A stretch of 64,000 nucleotides of DNA from assembly GCA_964525555.1 (NCBI GenBank), contig CAZGHN010000001.1, positions 393,938 through 457,937 of the forward strand, in the 5' to 3' direction. Numbering within the stretch: the stretch's first letter is position 1; the number at the start of each line of letters is the position of its first letter. Below, one piece after another: positions 18,095-26,199 of this stretch. Below the pieces are notes generated by a model. The model was not told the DNA's origin, searched no databases, and worked only from the letters and a program-made list of their open reading frames with translations. Position numbers and translations under genes: made by a program. The stretch is from JAFGHJ01 sp964525555. GTDB taxonomy: Bacteria; Hydrothermota; UBA3072.

Positions 18095-19282
18095 TTAGAA
18101 GTATACCCTCCCACGGATTAATACACCATTACCAAGCCTACTGTTATAAACCTTTCTCTCGCTTCCAATATAAATATTACCCATAATATCCAAATCCATA
18201 TTCTCAAAAATATTGTAATCAATCACAGGAACGAGAGCAGAACTAGCGTCATTTACGCTAAAGATAGATAAAAACTGCAAATTTACCAAATCAGTCAGCG
18301 GATAACTTATCATCCCATAAATCTGATCCCGGCATATTGTTTTGCTTTCTCCCAAATAAAATCTAAGCCAATCATTAATATTGTAATCCTCGTATCTTGT
18401 TTTCCCTCTTTCATTTCTATGATATTCTAGTAAAACGTAAAGGCCGGACTGGAAAGTATAATCTGTTCCAACCAAGAATTCATAGAAATCATCCGATGTC
18501 TCCATAAAATTATAAGCCCCCTCACCCCATATACCCAAGCCAAAAAGCTGACCTACAAATTCGAATCCCGCAAGCCTTCTACGCTCGACTGAACCGGGAG
18601 GAGTATAGAAATCAGTAAGGCGGTCTTGAAACTCATACACTGTAGCAACAAAATCAAAATGCCCTAAACCGACTTTTAAACGAAGAAGCTTTCCGGAATC
18701 TTTCCAACCATCTGCAATAGGTGAATAAAGAAGCATAAAATTTACCCTATCCAATAGCATAAAGTCAAGTCTCGCACCATTATGTCCGGGCTGTTCATAC
18801 GTAGGGTCCAATGCATTTTTCGTGTTAAAGACATCGACCGGATTCGAAAAATAACCCGTACCAACGGAAATTTGCTGTTTACCGAAAGTGCATGCAAACC
18901 TGGAATTTGTAACTCTAACATAAACGTTATCAAGATATAAAGTATCCTTGAATTCATAAAGAAAATAATTCTGCATCCCGGCAGGAACTTCATTTCTTAT
19001 ATCAGAAGAAAAAAAATCAAGAAGATTCCAGTTCTTTTTACCATAGTAAAGATTCCAAATAATATTAGCGCCAAATTCTACACCGCCGGCCGAATGCTGT
19101 AAATCTAACCTGAATTTATTAGTGTTCATTTGATAAGATTCTCCCTCTCTATAAAGAAAAATAAATTGCGGTTCAAAATACCCGAAAACATCAAGATCTT
19201 CGGTAGCGGCATTAGACACTATCGCAGAGCCTGAAACAAACACAAATAAAATTAACTTATTTAAAATGGTATTACCTCTCAT
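18095..19282 (-). CDS. Outer-membrane beta-barrel protein of an RND/LolA-like export set
   Basis: 395 residues. A signal peptide ends near ATEDLDVFG. The remainder is alternating aromatic/charged beta-strand sequence ending in LIRGRVYF; the terminal Phe is typical of outer-membrane barrels. Overall it resembles the DUF1302/alginate-porin-like proteins that accompany RND exporters and LolA-like proteins. The start overlaps the stop of the upstream LolA-like gene by four bases (ATGA). Exact family and substrate are uncertain; location in the outer membrane is likely. Confidence 0.7.
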   Translation of the reverse strand: MRGNTILNKLILFVFVSGSAIVSNAATEDLDVFGYFEPQFIFLYREGESYQMNTNKFRLDLQHSAGGVEFGANIIWNLYYGKKNWNLLDFFSSDIRNEVPAGMQNYFLYEFKDTLYLDNVYVRVTNSRFACTFGKQQISVGTGYFSNPVDVFNTKNALDPTYEQPGHNGARLDFMLLDRVNFMLLYSPIADGWKDSGKLLRLKVGLGHFDFVATVYEFQDRLTDFYTPPGSVERRRLAGFEFVGQLFGLGIWGEGAYNFMETSDDFYEFLVGTDYTFQSGLYVLLEYHRNERGKTRYEDYNINDWLRFYLGESKTICRDQIYGMISYPLTDLVNLQFLSIFSVNDASSALVPVIDYNIFENMDLDIMGNIYIGSERKVYNSRLGNGVLIRGRVYF

Positions 19283-20049
19283 TTTTTCATACCCATTTCC
19301 GTAAAGAGTTCATCGGGAAGATCTATATCATAAGTTACCTCTCTGGTATTCATAGAAGTCTTCGTATTATCGAGTCTATTATACATAACCATCTTCATTG
19401 GAGTCGGAATATCATCGATTACTTTTACATCACTTAAAATGAGTTCTTTTTCAAGAAGACTCGAATCTTTCCCATGATAATAACTAATGGTAACAGGAAC
19501 ATAAGTTTCCTTAACAACCCACATAACAAGACGTGAATATCCGGCATCGGAATTTTCCTTTCTTGTGAGTTCAATCTTATAACATAATGTGCCTTCTTTT
19601 TCCTCTTCATCGATCAAGTTAGAATTATAATCATTAATAAACGCATTAGAAGAACCAAGGTCTTCATAAGAAAAATCACTACCCTGAATTTTTTGTCTTT
19701 TAGCGTGAGTTGCAAGTTTTCTTACTCTTTTAGTTCTCGGAAAATAGGTCCATATATCATCGGCATTATTAAGCATTAAAATTGTCTGTCCCTTAACTCT
19801 TACCGGTTCAAGATATTTTATTAGACTTTTTTCTCCTTTGTTTTTCGAATATGCTTTATATACAAATGTTCGTTCCTGGTTACCGGAAGTAATTATCGTC
19901 ATCTCCATTACTGCTTCCGATTGCTCAGGATTTAATGTTTCCGTCATCGTCTTTATAATTTTTTCGGCAGTAATTTTTTTCTCCGTTTCCTCTGCTATCA
20001 GTCTAAAACATACAATTAAAACAAAAATAAACAAAACTTTTCTCAACAT
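19279..20049 (-). CDS. LolA-like outer-membrane lipoprotein-sorting protein
   Basis: 256 residues from the ATG at 20049, chosen because GAGGAGG lies four to five bases upstream; an ATG at 20073 would add eight residues without a better site. Signal peptide MLRKVLFIFVLIVCFRLIA. The mature domain belongs to the LolA/LolB-fold 'outer membrane lipoprotein-sorting protein' group, with the characteristic ADDIWTYFPRTKRVRKL and SDFSYEDLG. It is periplasmic and likely binds a hydrophobic ligand in its half-barrel. First gene of the set with the barrel protein, RND exporter and methyltransferase. It is not the housekeeping LolA; proteins of this group usually pair with RND exporters. Confidence 0.82.
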   Translation of the reverse strand: MLRKVLFIFVLIVCFRLIAEETEKKITAEKIIKTMTETLNPEQSEAVMEMTIITSGNQERTFVYKAYSKNKGEKSLIKYLEPVRVKGQTILMLNNADDIWTYFPRTKRVRKLATHAKRQKIQGSDFSYEDLGSSNAFINDYNSNLIDEEEKEGTLCYKIELTRKENSDAGYSRLVMWVVKETYVPVTISYYHGKDSSLLEKELILSDVKVIDDIPTPMKMVMYNRLDNTKTSMNTREVTYDIDLPDELFTEMGMKK

Positions 20050-20178
20050 ATTTCCTCCTCGTACGGCCTTCATAAGAAAGCAGTCGATTAGTTAAATACT
20101 AAAATCGTCAAATAGGCCCATCTACCCATTTACATATCAATTCATTTATTCTTCTTTAAAAATTATTCTATCAATATA

Positions 20179-20207
20179 ATCGTAATAACTATACTTAATT
20201 CTGTCAA
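20179..20207 (-). promoter_or_regulatory. Promoter of the LolA-like/RND gene set
   Basis: TTGACA (20202-20207), 17-base spacer, TACGAT (20179-20184) on the minus strand. The predicted leader is about 120 bases before the start at 20049, and contains AT-rich words such as ATGGGTAGATGGGCC (minus strand). Confidence 0.55.
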
Positions 20208-20298
20208 GAAGAATTCTGTGTTATTAACTTCCGGCTACCAATCTTTCATATTGACTAATACCAGAAATCAATTAACCTTTATAAAAAAGGGAGGGCTA

Positions 20299-20619
20299 AT
20301 GCTTAAGGACAGATTTATTAAAATAGTATTGGTTTTAATCACGATTCTTCTCTGCTTAAACTTATTTAAAAACAACATTGCGTCTCCTCTATTATATATA
20401 GAGGCCAAAGCTATGCTCGGAGATGACGAAGCTCAGATAGTTGATTTATCTGAAATATTAGACATTGCCTGCAGTGCTGACGGAAAGTACGTATATGTAG
20501 TGGGTGAATTCTTCGACACAAAGGAAGAAAAAACAGATAGAAAATGCATATTAAGTTCAAACAATTTCGGAAGACCTGGTAGTTGGAAAATGGTGGCAAA
20601 GGAAAAGATAGACTTTTAG
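20299..20619 (+). CDS. Small membrane-anchored protein of unknown function
   Basis: 106 residues from the ATG at 20299, which has GGGAGGG four bases upstream; an in-frame start at 20218 lacks one. The N-terminus is a single membrane anchor (IKIVLVLITILLCLNLF) after three positive charges. The outer part includes DIACSADGKYVYVVGEFFD, which looks like one blade of a beta-propeller, and ends SWKMVAKEKIDF. I do not recognise the family. It stands alone between divergent and convergent neighbours and is followed by a strong terminator, which supports expression as a single gene. Confidence 0.6.
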   Translation: MLKDRFIKIVLVLITILLCLNLFKNNIASPLLYIEAKAMLGDDEAQIVDLSEILDIACSADGKYVYVVGEFFDTKEEKTDRKCILSSNNFGRPGSWKMVAKEKIDF

Positions 20620-20752
20620 AGAAGTTCCGAGAAAATATAATCATACAATTTTTGGTTGGATCTAGCTGTTAGCTAAAAAAGAAATAAAACTCTTTGTATC
20701 CTTCGTGTTTTTATATGAGAAACTTTCTTGTGAGGGGCGATCGTTTAAAAAT

Positions 20753-20790
20753 AAAAAAAACAGGGGGAGTTCCCCCTGTTTTTTTATTTT
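20753..20790. terminator. Bidirectional rho-independent terminator
   Basis: Perfect stem CAGGGGGA/TCCCCCTG (20761-20768 and 20771-20778) with a two-base loop, flanked by A-runs on the left and T-runs on the right. It can serve the small membrane protein gene (plus) and the convergent secreted-protein gene (minus). Confidence 0.85.
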
Positions 20791-20799
20791 TAAAAATTG

Positions 20800-20821
20800 A
20801 AGAATCGTCCAAAATTCAGGT
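20800..20821 (+). repeat. 22-bp element, inverted partner of 21754-21774
   Basis: AAGAATCGTCCAAA followed by ATTCAGGT here; on the minus strand at 21774-21754 the same 14 bases are followed by TTTAGGT. The two copies bracket the gene 20861-21733. In its mRNA the 5' leader and the 3' UTR would therefore be nearly complementary. Confidence 0.7.
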
Positions 20822-20860
20822 CTCAAATCAAGACCTTGCAATCCCCTCTAACGGGATTAA

Positions 20861-21733
20861 CTACATTATTAATAACTTACCTGTTCCGGAACAACTTCTG
20901 CCTATAACTCTAACTATATAGACACCTGCAGGCAAGTTCCCAACTGAAACTTCGTTACTGCCAGCGTCAGCTGTACCAGCAGTTTCGAATACCTTACTTC
21001 CATCTATTCTGAAACAACTCACTACTACTGGTTCAGAATTGGTCATAGAGAATTTTATGCTATTGATAGAGGTTCCAATAGTCAGTGCACTAGCAGCAAC
21101 TTCCTCCTCTATACCGCCAAGTCTAGACTCTACGTCATCCATGTATAGAGTACAAGACGGGTTCAAAAGAAGTGAGTCGGTATAGATCCAAATATCGAAT
21201 TGTATTATAGGAAGATCTATTGTATCCCCATTGGCGATCGTCTCCGGACAAGGCGCAATCAGATTGTTCCATGCACCGAAAGTTAAATCACCAGGCATAT
21301 ATTTACCAAATGTACACCATGACCAATCGGAATCCCTGTTAAAAACGATAAAACTGTCAATAGGTGCTCCTGCGGGAATATAGAACCAATACGACACCTC
21401 ACTGCCGTAACCAAACTGATCATGTATGAAAACACTGTCTGTACAAATACCATTTGTCCAGAAAGATGATTTGCAGTATAGCAACCACCAGTGTAACTGC
21501 CCGAAAGGCATAGTATCAACAAGCGGAATCATTACAGAACGGCTATCGTTATGAGGATTAAGTGTGTTTATATGAATATCATCATAATTATTAAAATCCC
21601 TTGTCCTAGCCCATCCTAAAGACGAATCACCCCAAACCGTGTCAGGTGTCTCATAAGTCTGTGTAGCATATGAGTACGCGGGTAGAGATGATACTAACAT
21701 CAAAGCGAACAACAATACTAAAAACTTCCTCAC
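20861..21733 (-). CDS. Secreted protein, jelly-roll-like domain plus T9SS-type sorting domain (paralogue)
   Basis: 290 residues from a GTG at 21733 with AAAGGAGG correctly spaced. Signal peptide to about residue 22 (ends AYSYA), beta-rich domain (25-205), then a sorting-like domain (about 215-290) ending NLPAGVYIVRVIGRS. Paralogue of the protein at 10938-11789: both have YIPAGAP, RDSDW, GDTIDLPIIQ and a CTLYLD/CTLYMD strand. Expression is probably high: the promoter is the best match to consensus in the window. Likely exported and possibly carbohydrate-binding; ligand unknown. Confidence 0.8.
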   Translation of the reverse strand: MRKFLVLLFALMLVSSLPAYSYATQTYETPDTVWGDSSLGWARTRDFNNYDDIHINTLNPHNDSRSVMIPLVDTMPFGQLHWWLLYCKSSFWTNGICTDSVFIHDQFGYGSEVSYWFYIPAGAPIDSFIVFNRDSDWSWCTFGKYMPGDLTFGAWNNLIAPCPETIANGDTIDLPIIQFDIWIYTDSLLLNPSCTLYMDDVESRLGGIEEEVAASALTIGTSINSIKFSMTNSEPVVVSCFRIDGSKVFETAGTADAGSNEVSVGNLPAGVYIVRVIGRSCSGTGKLLIM

Positions 21734-21753
21734 ATTGACCTCCTTTAAGTTTT

Positions 21754-21774
21754 ACCTAAATTTGGACGATTCTT
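21754..21774 (-). repeat. 21-bp leader element, inverted partner of 20800-20821
   Basis: Lies in the 5' leader of the secreted-protein gene, between promoter and Shine-Dalgarno. Minus-strand reading AAGAATCGTCCAAATTTAGG. See the partner entry. Confidence 0.7.
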
Positions 21775-21851
21775 ACAATCTTTATCCGCTGCTTTATTCC
21801 TCCAAGTTGTCCATACATTCCTCCTCATTGCAGATCAACAGACCAATATTA

Positions 21852-21880
21852 ATTATATAAAATCCGCGGTACTTTGTCAA
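21852..21880 (-). promoter_or_regulatory. Full-consensus sigma-70 promoter
   Basis: TTGACA (21875-21880), 17-base spacer, TATAAT (21852-21857): all twelve bases match consensus. It is followed by a leader of about 110 bases. The leader holds a GAGGAGG site with an ATG at 21814 opening a six-codon frame, a second TTGGAGGA site, and then the real AAAGGAGG. Upstream, 21881-22138 is AT-rich with no gene seen. Confidence 0.8.
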
Positions 21881-22138
21881 GGGTCTAATTTTATTTGTTA
21901 TTATTATATTTTATTAACGTTCCTTCATCAATTTTTCAATTTATTAAATAACAATAATACCTTTGAATAATTCTAAAAACCTTGATTTTACTTAAAAACC
22001 ATCTTATATAGATATTCTAAGACACCGGGAAATTTGAATCGGAACAAAGAAAAAATAAATTTTGTTTCAATAAAATCCTACCCCTAAAACCTCAAATCCT
22101 AAATTACAATTTGGTTATCTGACCCAGATTCGAAGAAT

Positions 22139-23128
22139 CTATTTAACGAATTGCTTGATCTCATTTCTAACTATCGCGGAAATATTATACTCTTTTTTCA
22201 AATTACTTAATACCAATGGGAATCTATCTTTTAATATCAAAATATTGACCTGCGAATATTTCTCACCCTTTATTATTGTAGGTTCATCGGAACATAATTT
22301 CTCCGAAATCAAATAATTCCTTACCACCTCAACATTAACATTTTCAACATTGAATTTGACATCAAAATATTTTCTTGCTGTTACAGCACCATATAACTGC
22401 TGAAAGATATCTTCCGCTTTTTTCTTCTTCCATTTATCACAAGAAGGGGCCCCATAAAGACCTGCGCTCGATTTCATTATTTCTTCTATTTCTTTTAAAC
22501 CATACTCCTCCAAAGTTTTTCCGCTCTGTGAATTGTCAACTATAATATCTGCCCCTTTTGCAATGTAACCTTCGGTAACGCCATCAGAACTTATAATTTG
22601 AACCATTTTATTTTTTCCTTCGATAATTCCTCTTATTTGCACGAGAGGACTTTCCTTTCCGTAATTCGACACATAAGACTTACTTCTCATAATAAAATCT
22701 TTTGTGATATTTATATATTCAGTAAAGCATAAGATTGGAGTTTTCCTTTTCTTTTTGAAAAAATCCCCAAAAGAACCATACGCGACATCATCAGGAACAG
22801 CCGCGACAATTCTTGTTTTTCCGTACTCTAAATCGCCTATTTTAAAAATATTATTTTCGGAATTAGCGATGCTTTCTTCTGTAACCCAATCATCCCCAAC
22901 TATTGCTATATCGAGAAAACCTTTATTCAATTCAACAGGAGCACTTTGAGGTCTAACCAGATATACTCCAATCTCGGGATCATTTAATATCTTTAATTTC
23001 CCATCAGATTCATTCCCCGGCTCATATCCTCTAATTTCATATCCGGAATCGGTAAGTAATTGATAGGTATTTCCTCTATCTTTGGTATTTAAACTCCCTT
23101 TCGGAAGCCCTAATTTTATTTTATTCAT
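22139..23128 (-). CDS. hisG: ATP phosphoribosyltransferase (long, HisG-type)
   Basis: 329 residues. It transfers phosphoribosyl from PRPP to ATP, the first step of histidine synthesis. Family features: GLPKGSL at the N-terminus, LDIAIVGDDWV, the PRPP-binding-like SSDGVTEGYIAKGADIIVD and SGKTLEEYGL. About 75 further residues at the C-terminus correspond to the regulatory HisG_C domain of the long form, though their sequence is divergent. No other his gene is adjacent, which is unusual. The start at 23128 has GAGAGG seven bases upstream and a good promoter. The stop overlaps a short palindrome GATTCGAAGAATC. Confidence 0.85.
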   Translation of the reverse strand: MNKIKLGLPKGSLNTKDRGNTYQLLTDSGYEIRGYEPGNESDGKLKILNDPEIGVYLVRPQSAPVELNKGFLDIAIVGDDWVTEESIANSENNIFKIGDLEYGKTRIVAAVPDDVAYGSFGDFFKKKRKTPILCFTEYINITKDFIMRSKSYVSNYGKESPLVQIRGIIEGKNKMVQIISSDGVTEGYIAKGADIIVDNSQSGKTLEEYGLKEIEEIMKSSAGLYGAPSCDKWKKKKAEDIFQQLYGAVTARKYFDVKFNVENVNVEVVRNYLISEKLCSDEPTIIKGEKYSQVNILILKDRFPLVLSNLKKEYNISAIVRNEIKQFVK

Positions 23129-23146
23129 TCAATACCTCTCGTTAAA

Positions 23147-23174
23147 AATATATCAGTTGAATTTCTATTGTCAA
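23147..23174 (-). promoter_or_regulatory. hisG promoter
   Basis: TTGACA (23169-23174), 16-base spacer, TATATT (23147-23152) on the minus strand. A Shine-Dalgarno GAGAGG lies between this and the ATG. The -35 follows directly after an intergenic mosaic. Confidence 0.65.
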
Positions 23175-23440
23175 GCTTTCAACCCACCCATCCCCAAAAA
23201 TTTATTATCACACGGAGCCACAGAGAACACAAAGCCCCACACCACCCACAATTTTATTGTATTTTTTAAAAAATCCAACACCACACACCATCTTTCTACA
23301 TGTAGAGTATGTAGAACTTTTAATTTTTATCTTTTTTGCATTTCTATATTGACTACATGTCCTACATGTGCAATTTTCTTTGCTAAAGGCCAAAAACCAA
23401 TAGCCAAGTTAAGGGGGGCTTGAATTTTTTACCAAAATAT
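23175..23440. repeat. Intergenic mosaic between hisG and the beta-CASP gene
   Basis: Words seen: CACGGAGCCACAGAGAACAC (23214-23233), then CATGTAGAGTATGTAG (about 23299-23314) and ACTACATGTCCTACATGTGC (23352-23371). The last two are a nine-base-period TACATGT word, also found as ACATGTAGTACTTGTAG at 32820-32836. On the minus strand the first block reads GTGTTCTCTGTGGCTCCGTG towards the hisG promoter. No gene seen. Confidence 0.65.
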
Positions 23441-23480
23441 ATATTCTCATTAAAGATAATTGACATTTAAGGAGGTCAAA

Positions 23481-24845
23481 TTGAAAATCGAATTTTACGG
23501 CGCTACAAAAGAGGTTACAGGCAGTAAATTTTTACTGAGTTCTAATGGTACTAAAATACTAGTAGAATGCGGTCTTTTCCAGGGTAAAAGAAAAGAAGCC
23601 GAAAGAAAGAATCGAGAATTTTTATTCGGCATCGGAGATATAGACTACATGCTACTATCTCATGCTCACATCGATCATTCAGGCAACATTCCTACTCTTG
23701 TAAAAAATGGATTTTCCCAGGACATATATACTACTCCCGCAACCATAGATCTTCTCAAGTACCTCCTCCTTGACTCGGCTTACATCCACGAGAGGGATGC
23801 GGAATATGTTAACAAAAAAAACCTCAAAAAAGGTGAAGACCCGATTGACCCCCTATACACAGTAGAAGATGCAAAACAATCGCTCGAGCTTTTAAAACCG
23901 AAAGTTTATGAAAGTAGACAAGAAAGAGGTATAAATTTCGAATTTCTGGATGCCGGACATATACTTGGTTCTTCTGAAATATTAATGGAGACAGACGGCA
24001 AAAGAATTCTTTTTACAGGCGATTTAGGCAGAAGCAATCTACCAATAATAAAAGACCCGAAAATCCCCGGTAAAGTAGACATTCTAATTATCGAAAGCAC
24101 CTACGGAAATCGATTACATAGAGACATTGAGAATGCAAAAAGCGACCTCGAAGGGATTTTGAAAAAAGCCATAAGCAGAAAAGGAAAAGTAATAATCCCC
24201 TCATTTGCATTAGAAAGAGCACAAGAAATAATATATGCTATCAACTCACTTATAATAGATGAAAAAATACCAGAAATACCAATTTATGTTGATTCTCCAC
24301 TCACTGTAGAAATAACAAACGTATTTATGAAACACCCGGAATATTTTGACAAAGAAGCATACCGAATGCTTCAGGAAAATCACATTTTTAATTACGGACA
24401 AATAAACTATATAAAAGATGTAGAGCAATCAAAAGCATTAAATAGCAAAGAAGGACCAATGATTATAATATCCGCTTCCGGTATGTGTGAACACGGCAGA
24501 ATACTGCATCACTTAAAAAACAATATCGAAGACGAAAGGAATATAATCCTCATCGTAGGATATCAGGCAAAAAATACACTCGGAAGGAAACTTGTAGAAA
24601 AACAGGAGACTGTTAATATTTTTGGGAAACCCTACGAGAGAAAATCCGAAGTTGTTGTCCTTAATGAATTTAGTGCACATGCCGACAGAAAAGACCTTAT
24701 TTACTTCGTAGAGAAAGTTTCCCCGGAAAGAATTTTCCTCGTACACGGAGAAGAAGATCAAATGGAACCGCTGGGACTTACATTACAAGAAATGGGATAT
24801 AACGTAGATATGCCTGAAGTTCCGGGAACATTGTACGAAATATAA
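23481..24845 (+). CDS. Metallo-beta-lactamase/beta-CASP RNA-processing exonuclease
   Basis: 454 residues from a TTG at 23481, chosen because AAGGAGGTC lies directly upstream; the in-frame TTG at 23460 would lie before that site. MBL zinc motif LSHAHIDHSGN, then ILFTGDLG, beta-CASP motif A ESTYGNR, the FALERAQE helix, SASGMCEHGR and the C-terminal FSAHADR and VHGEEDQ of the RNA-specificity region. This is the bacterial branch related to CPSF-100/RNase J-like nucleases of the YsgA/TTHA0252 type. Expected role: zinc-dependent RNA cleavage in the cytoplasm. Monocistronic; a modest TTGAAT-N16-TATTCT promoter at 23420-23447 is possible. Confidence 0.9.
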   Translation: MKIEFYGATKEVTGSKFLLSSNGTKILVECGLFQGKRKEAERKNREFLFGIGDIDYMLLSHAHIDHSGNIPTLVKNGFSQDIYTTPATIDLLKYLLLDSAYIHERDAEYVNKKNLKKGEDPIDPLYTVEDAKQSLELLKPKVYESRQERGINFEFLDAGHILGSSEILMETDGKRILFTGDLGRSNLPIIKDPKIPGKVDILIIESTYGNRLHRDIENAKSDLEGILKKAISRKGKVIIPSFALERAQEIIYAINSLIIDEKIPEIPIYVDSPLTVEITNVFMKHPEYFDKEAYRMLQENHIFNYGQINYIKDVEQSKALNSKEGPMIIISASGMCEHGRILHHLKNNIEDERNIILIVGYQAKNTLGRKLVEKQETVNIFGKPYERKSEVVVLNEFSAHADRKDLIYFVEKVSPERIFLVHGEEDQMEPLGLTLQEMGYNVDMPEVPGTLYEI

Positions 24846-24893
24846 TATCTTCCATAATAGAAAATTAAAAAATATATTTTTAATTCCTTGATA

Positions 24894-24921
24894 TTGACAT
24901 TTTTCAATTTCAAGTTAAAAT
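24894..24921 (+). promoter_or_regulatory. Promoter of the DUF378 gene
   Basis: TTGACA (24894-24899), 16-base spacer, TAAAAT (24916-24921), followed about 13 bases later by AAAGGAGG and the ATG at 24950. Confidence 0.65.
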
Positions 24922-24949
24922 TACTAAACAAAAAAAGGAGGCAAATATC

Positions 24950-25150
24950 ATGAAAAAATTAAATGTAGTAGATCTTATTGCACTTATTCTTCTTATCATC
25001 GGAGGTTTAAACTGGGGACTCGCAATCTTTAACGTCAACTTAGTCCCGCTCATATTCCGCGTAGGAATATTGATAAATATTGTTTACGCATTGGTGGGAC
25101 TCTCCGCAATCTACATTTTGGTCTCTATCGGAAAACTGGGTAAAAAATAA
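24950..25150 (+). CDS. DUF378 small membrane protein
   Basis: 66 residues with two hydrophobic helices separated by a short loop. LIIGGLNWGLAIFNVNL and the second helix NIVYALVGLSAIYIL match DUF378 (YuzA-like), whose GGLNWGL signature is distinctive. The family sits in the cytoplasmic membrane and has no established function. It has its own promoter, a strong AAAGGAGG and a terminator, so it is a self-contained transcription unit. Confidence 0.88.
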   Translation: MKKLNVVDLIALILLIIGGLNWGLAIFNVNLVPLIFRVGILINIVYALVGLSAIYILVSIGKLGKK

Positions 25151-25172
25151 TAAAAAAATAACATCGAGTAAT

Positions 25173-25203
25173 AAAAAGGGTGATTTTCATATCACCCTTT
25201 TTA
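25173..25203 (+). terminator. Rho-independent terminator
   Basis: Stem AAAAGGGTGAT/ATCACCCTTTT with a short loop TTTCAT (25185-25190) and T-rich tail, 23 bases after the DUF378 stop. The A-run upstream allows function for the convergent exonuclease gene too. Confidence 0.85.
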
Positions 25204-25358
25204 TTTAAAACCTAATAGTAAGTTCCAGTTCAATCTTTAATCTTGCAGATTTTTAACTTTCTCTAAATATTTATACATTTTAGATTTTTTATTCTTTCTT
25301 TTGGTACCATTTTCTCTATACCAAAATAAAAAGTAAATCATATTTTACTTTAAATAAT

Positions 25359-26126
25359 TTATTTAATCCGAAGAAGAATAGGAGCGTGATCAGAACCATA
25401 CACATCCGAAAGGATTTCCGACTTTTCTACTCTATCAATTAAACCCTCTGTCACAAAAAAGTAATCTATCCTCCATCCTATATTTTTATTTCTGGCATTG
25501 AACCTGTAAGTCCACCAAGTATAGCTTTCCGCCTTATCCGGATAAAAATGTCTGTAAGTATCTATATATCCTTTTTTAAGAAGTTTATCAAGCCACTCTC
25601 GCTCGACTGGTAAAAATCCTGAATATTTCTCGTTTTCTCTAGGATTTGCAAGATCTATCTCCCTATGAGCAGTATTAAAATCTCCTGTGATTATAAGTTC
25701 TTCCCCTCTATCTCTAAGACTTTCGCACAATTCCAGAAATGCATCATAATAATCAAGTTTGAACTGCAAACGTTCTTCACCACTTTTCCCGTTAGGAAAA
25801 TAAACATTAAACAAGGTAAAATTCGGATATTTTAGCCTTATAAGCCTTCCTTCATTATCAAATTTTTCTAATCCAATGCCATAGCTGATATCTTGCGGAT
25901 TTATTTTTGATAGTGTCAAGACTCCGCTATATCCCTTTCTTTCCGCAGAATTCCAGAAAACATCATAATCCTCAAGGCTTATAAATTTATTCAATTCTAT
26001 CTGACTTTGATTCGCTTTTATTTCCTGAAGACAAAGCACGTCGGGTTTTCTTACTTCAAACCATTCCTTGAAGCCTTTTTTAACTATTGCCCTCAGTCCA
26101 TTTACATTGAAGGAAATAATATCCAT
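25359..26126 (-). CDS. xth: Exodeoxyribonuclease III (AP endonuclease family)
   Basis: 255 residues from the ATG at 26126 (MDIISFNVNGLRA), the normal N-terminus of ExoIII-type enzymes. A TTG at 26150 would add eight residues but sits at the predicted transcription start. Catalytic motifs: LQEIKA (metal-binding Glu), TGDFNTAHRE, WWTYRFNARNKNIGWRIDYF and GSDHAPILL. It cleaves DNA at abasic sites and has 3'-5' exonuclease activity in base-excision repair. Monocistronic, divergent from the cyclase gene. Confidence 0.93.
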   Translation of the reverse strand: MDIISFNVNGLRAIVKKGFKEWFEVRKPDVLCLQEIKANQSQIELNKFISLEDYDVFWNSAERKGYSGVLTLSKINPQDISYGIGLEKFDNEGRLIRLKYPNFTLFNVYFPNGKSGEERLQFKLDYYDAFLELCESLRDRGEELIITGDFNTAHREIDLANPRENEKYSGFLPVEREWLDKLLKKGYIDTYRHFYPDKAESYTWWTYRFNARNKNIGWRIDYFFVTEGLIDRVEKSEILSDVYGSDHAPILLRIK

Positions 26127-26154
26127 AATTACTACCAAAGATATGCTCAAGACA

Positions 26155-26182
26155 ATGTTATTAAGCTATAGTCATTTGTCAA
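26155..26182 (-). promoter_or_regulatory. Exonuclease III promoter
   Basis: TTGACA (26177-26182), 16-base spacer, TAACAT (26155-26160) on the minus strand. Start of transcription is expected near 26148, leaving about 22 bases before the ATG at 26126. Confidence 0.65.
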
Positions 26183-26199
26183 GCTCCATTGATTCTTTG

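Noticed and set aside
22128..22142. Palindrome at the hisG stop as a terminator
   Set aside because: The stem is only six base pairs and is not followed by a T-run on the minus strand. The same palindrome occurs within the mosaic near 40256.
23208..23393. 61-residue minus-strand frame upstream of hisG
   Set aside because: It consists entirely of mosaic words (CACAGAG and TACATGT types), with no ribosome binding site and low-complexity cysteine-rich translation.
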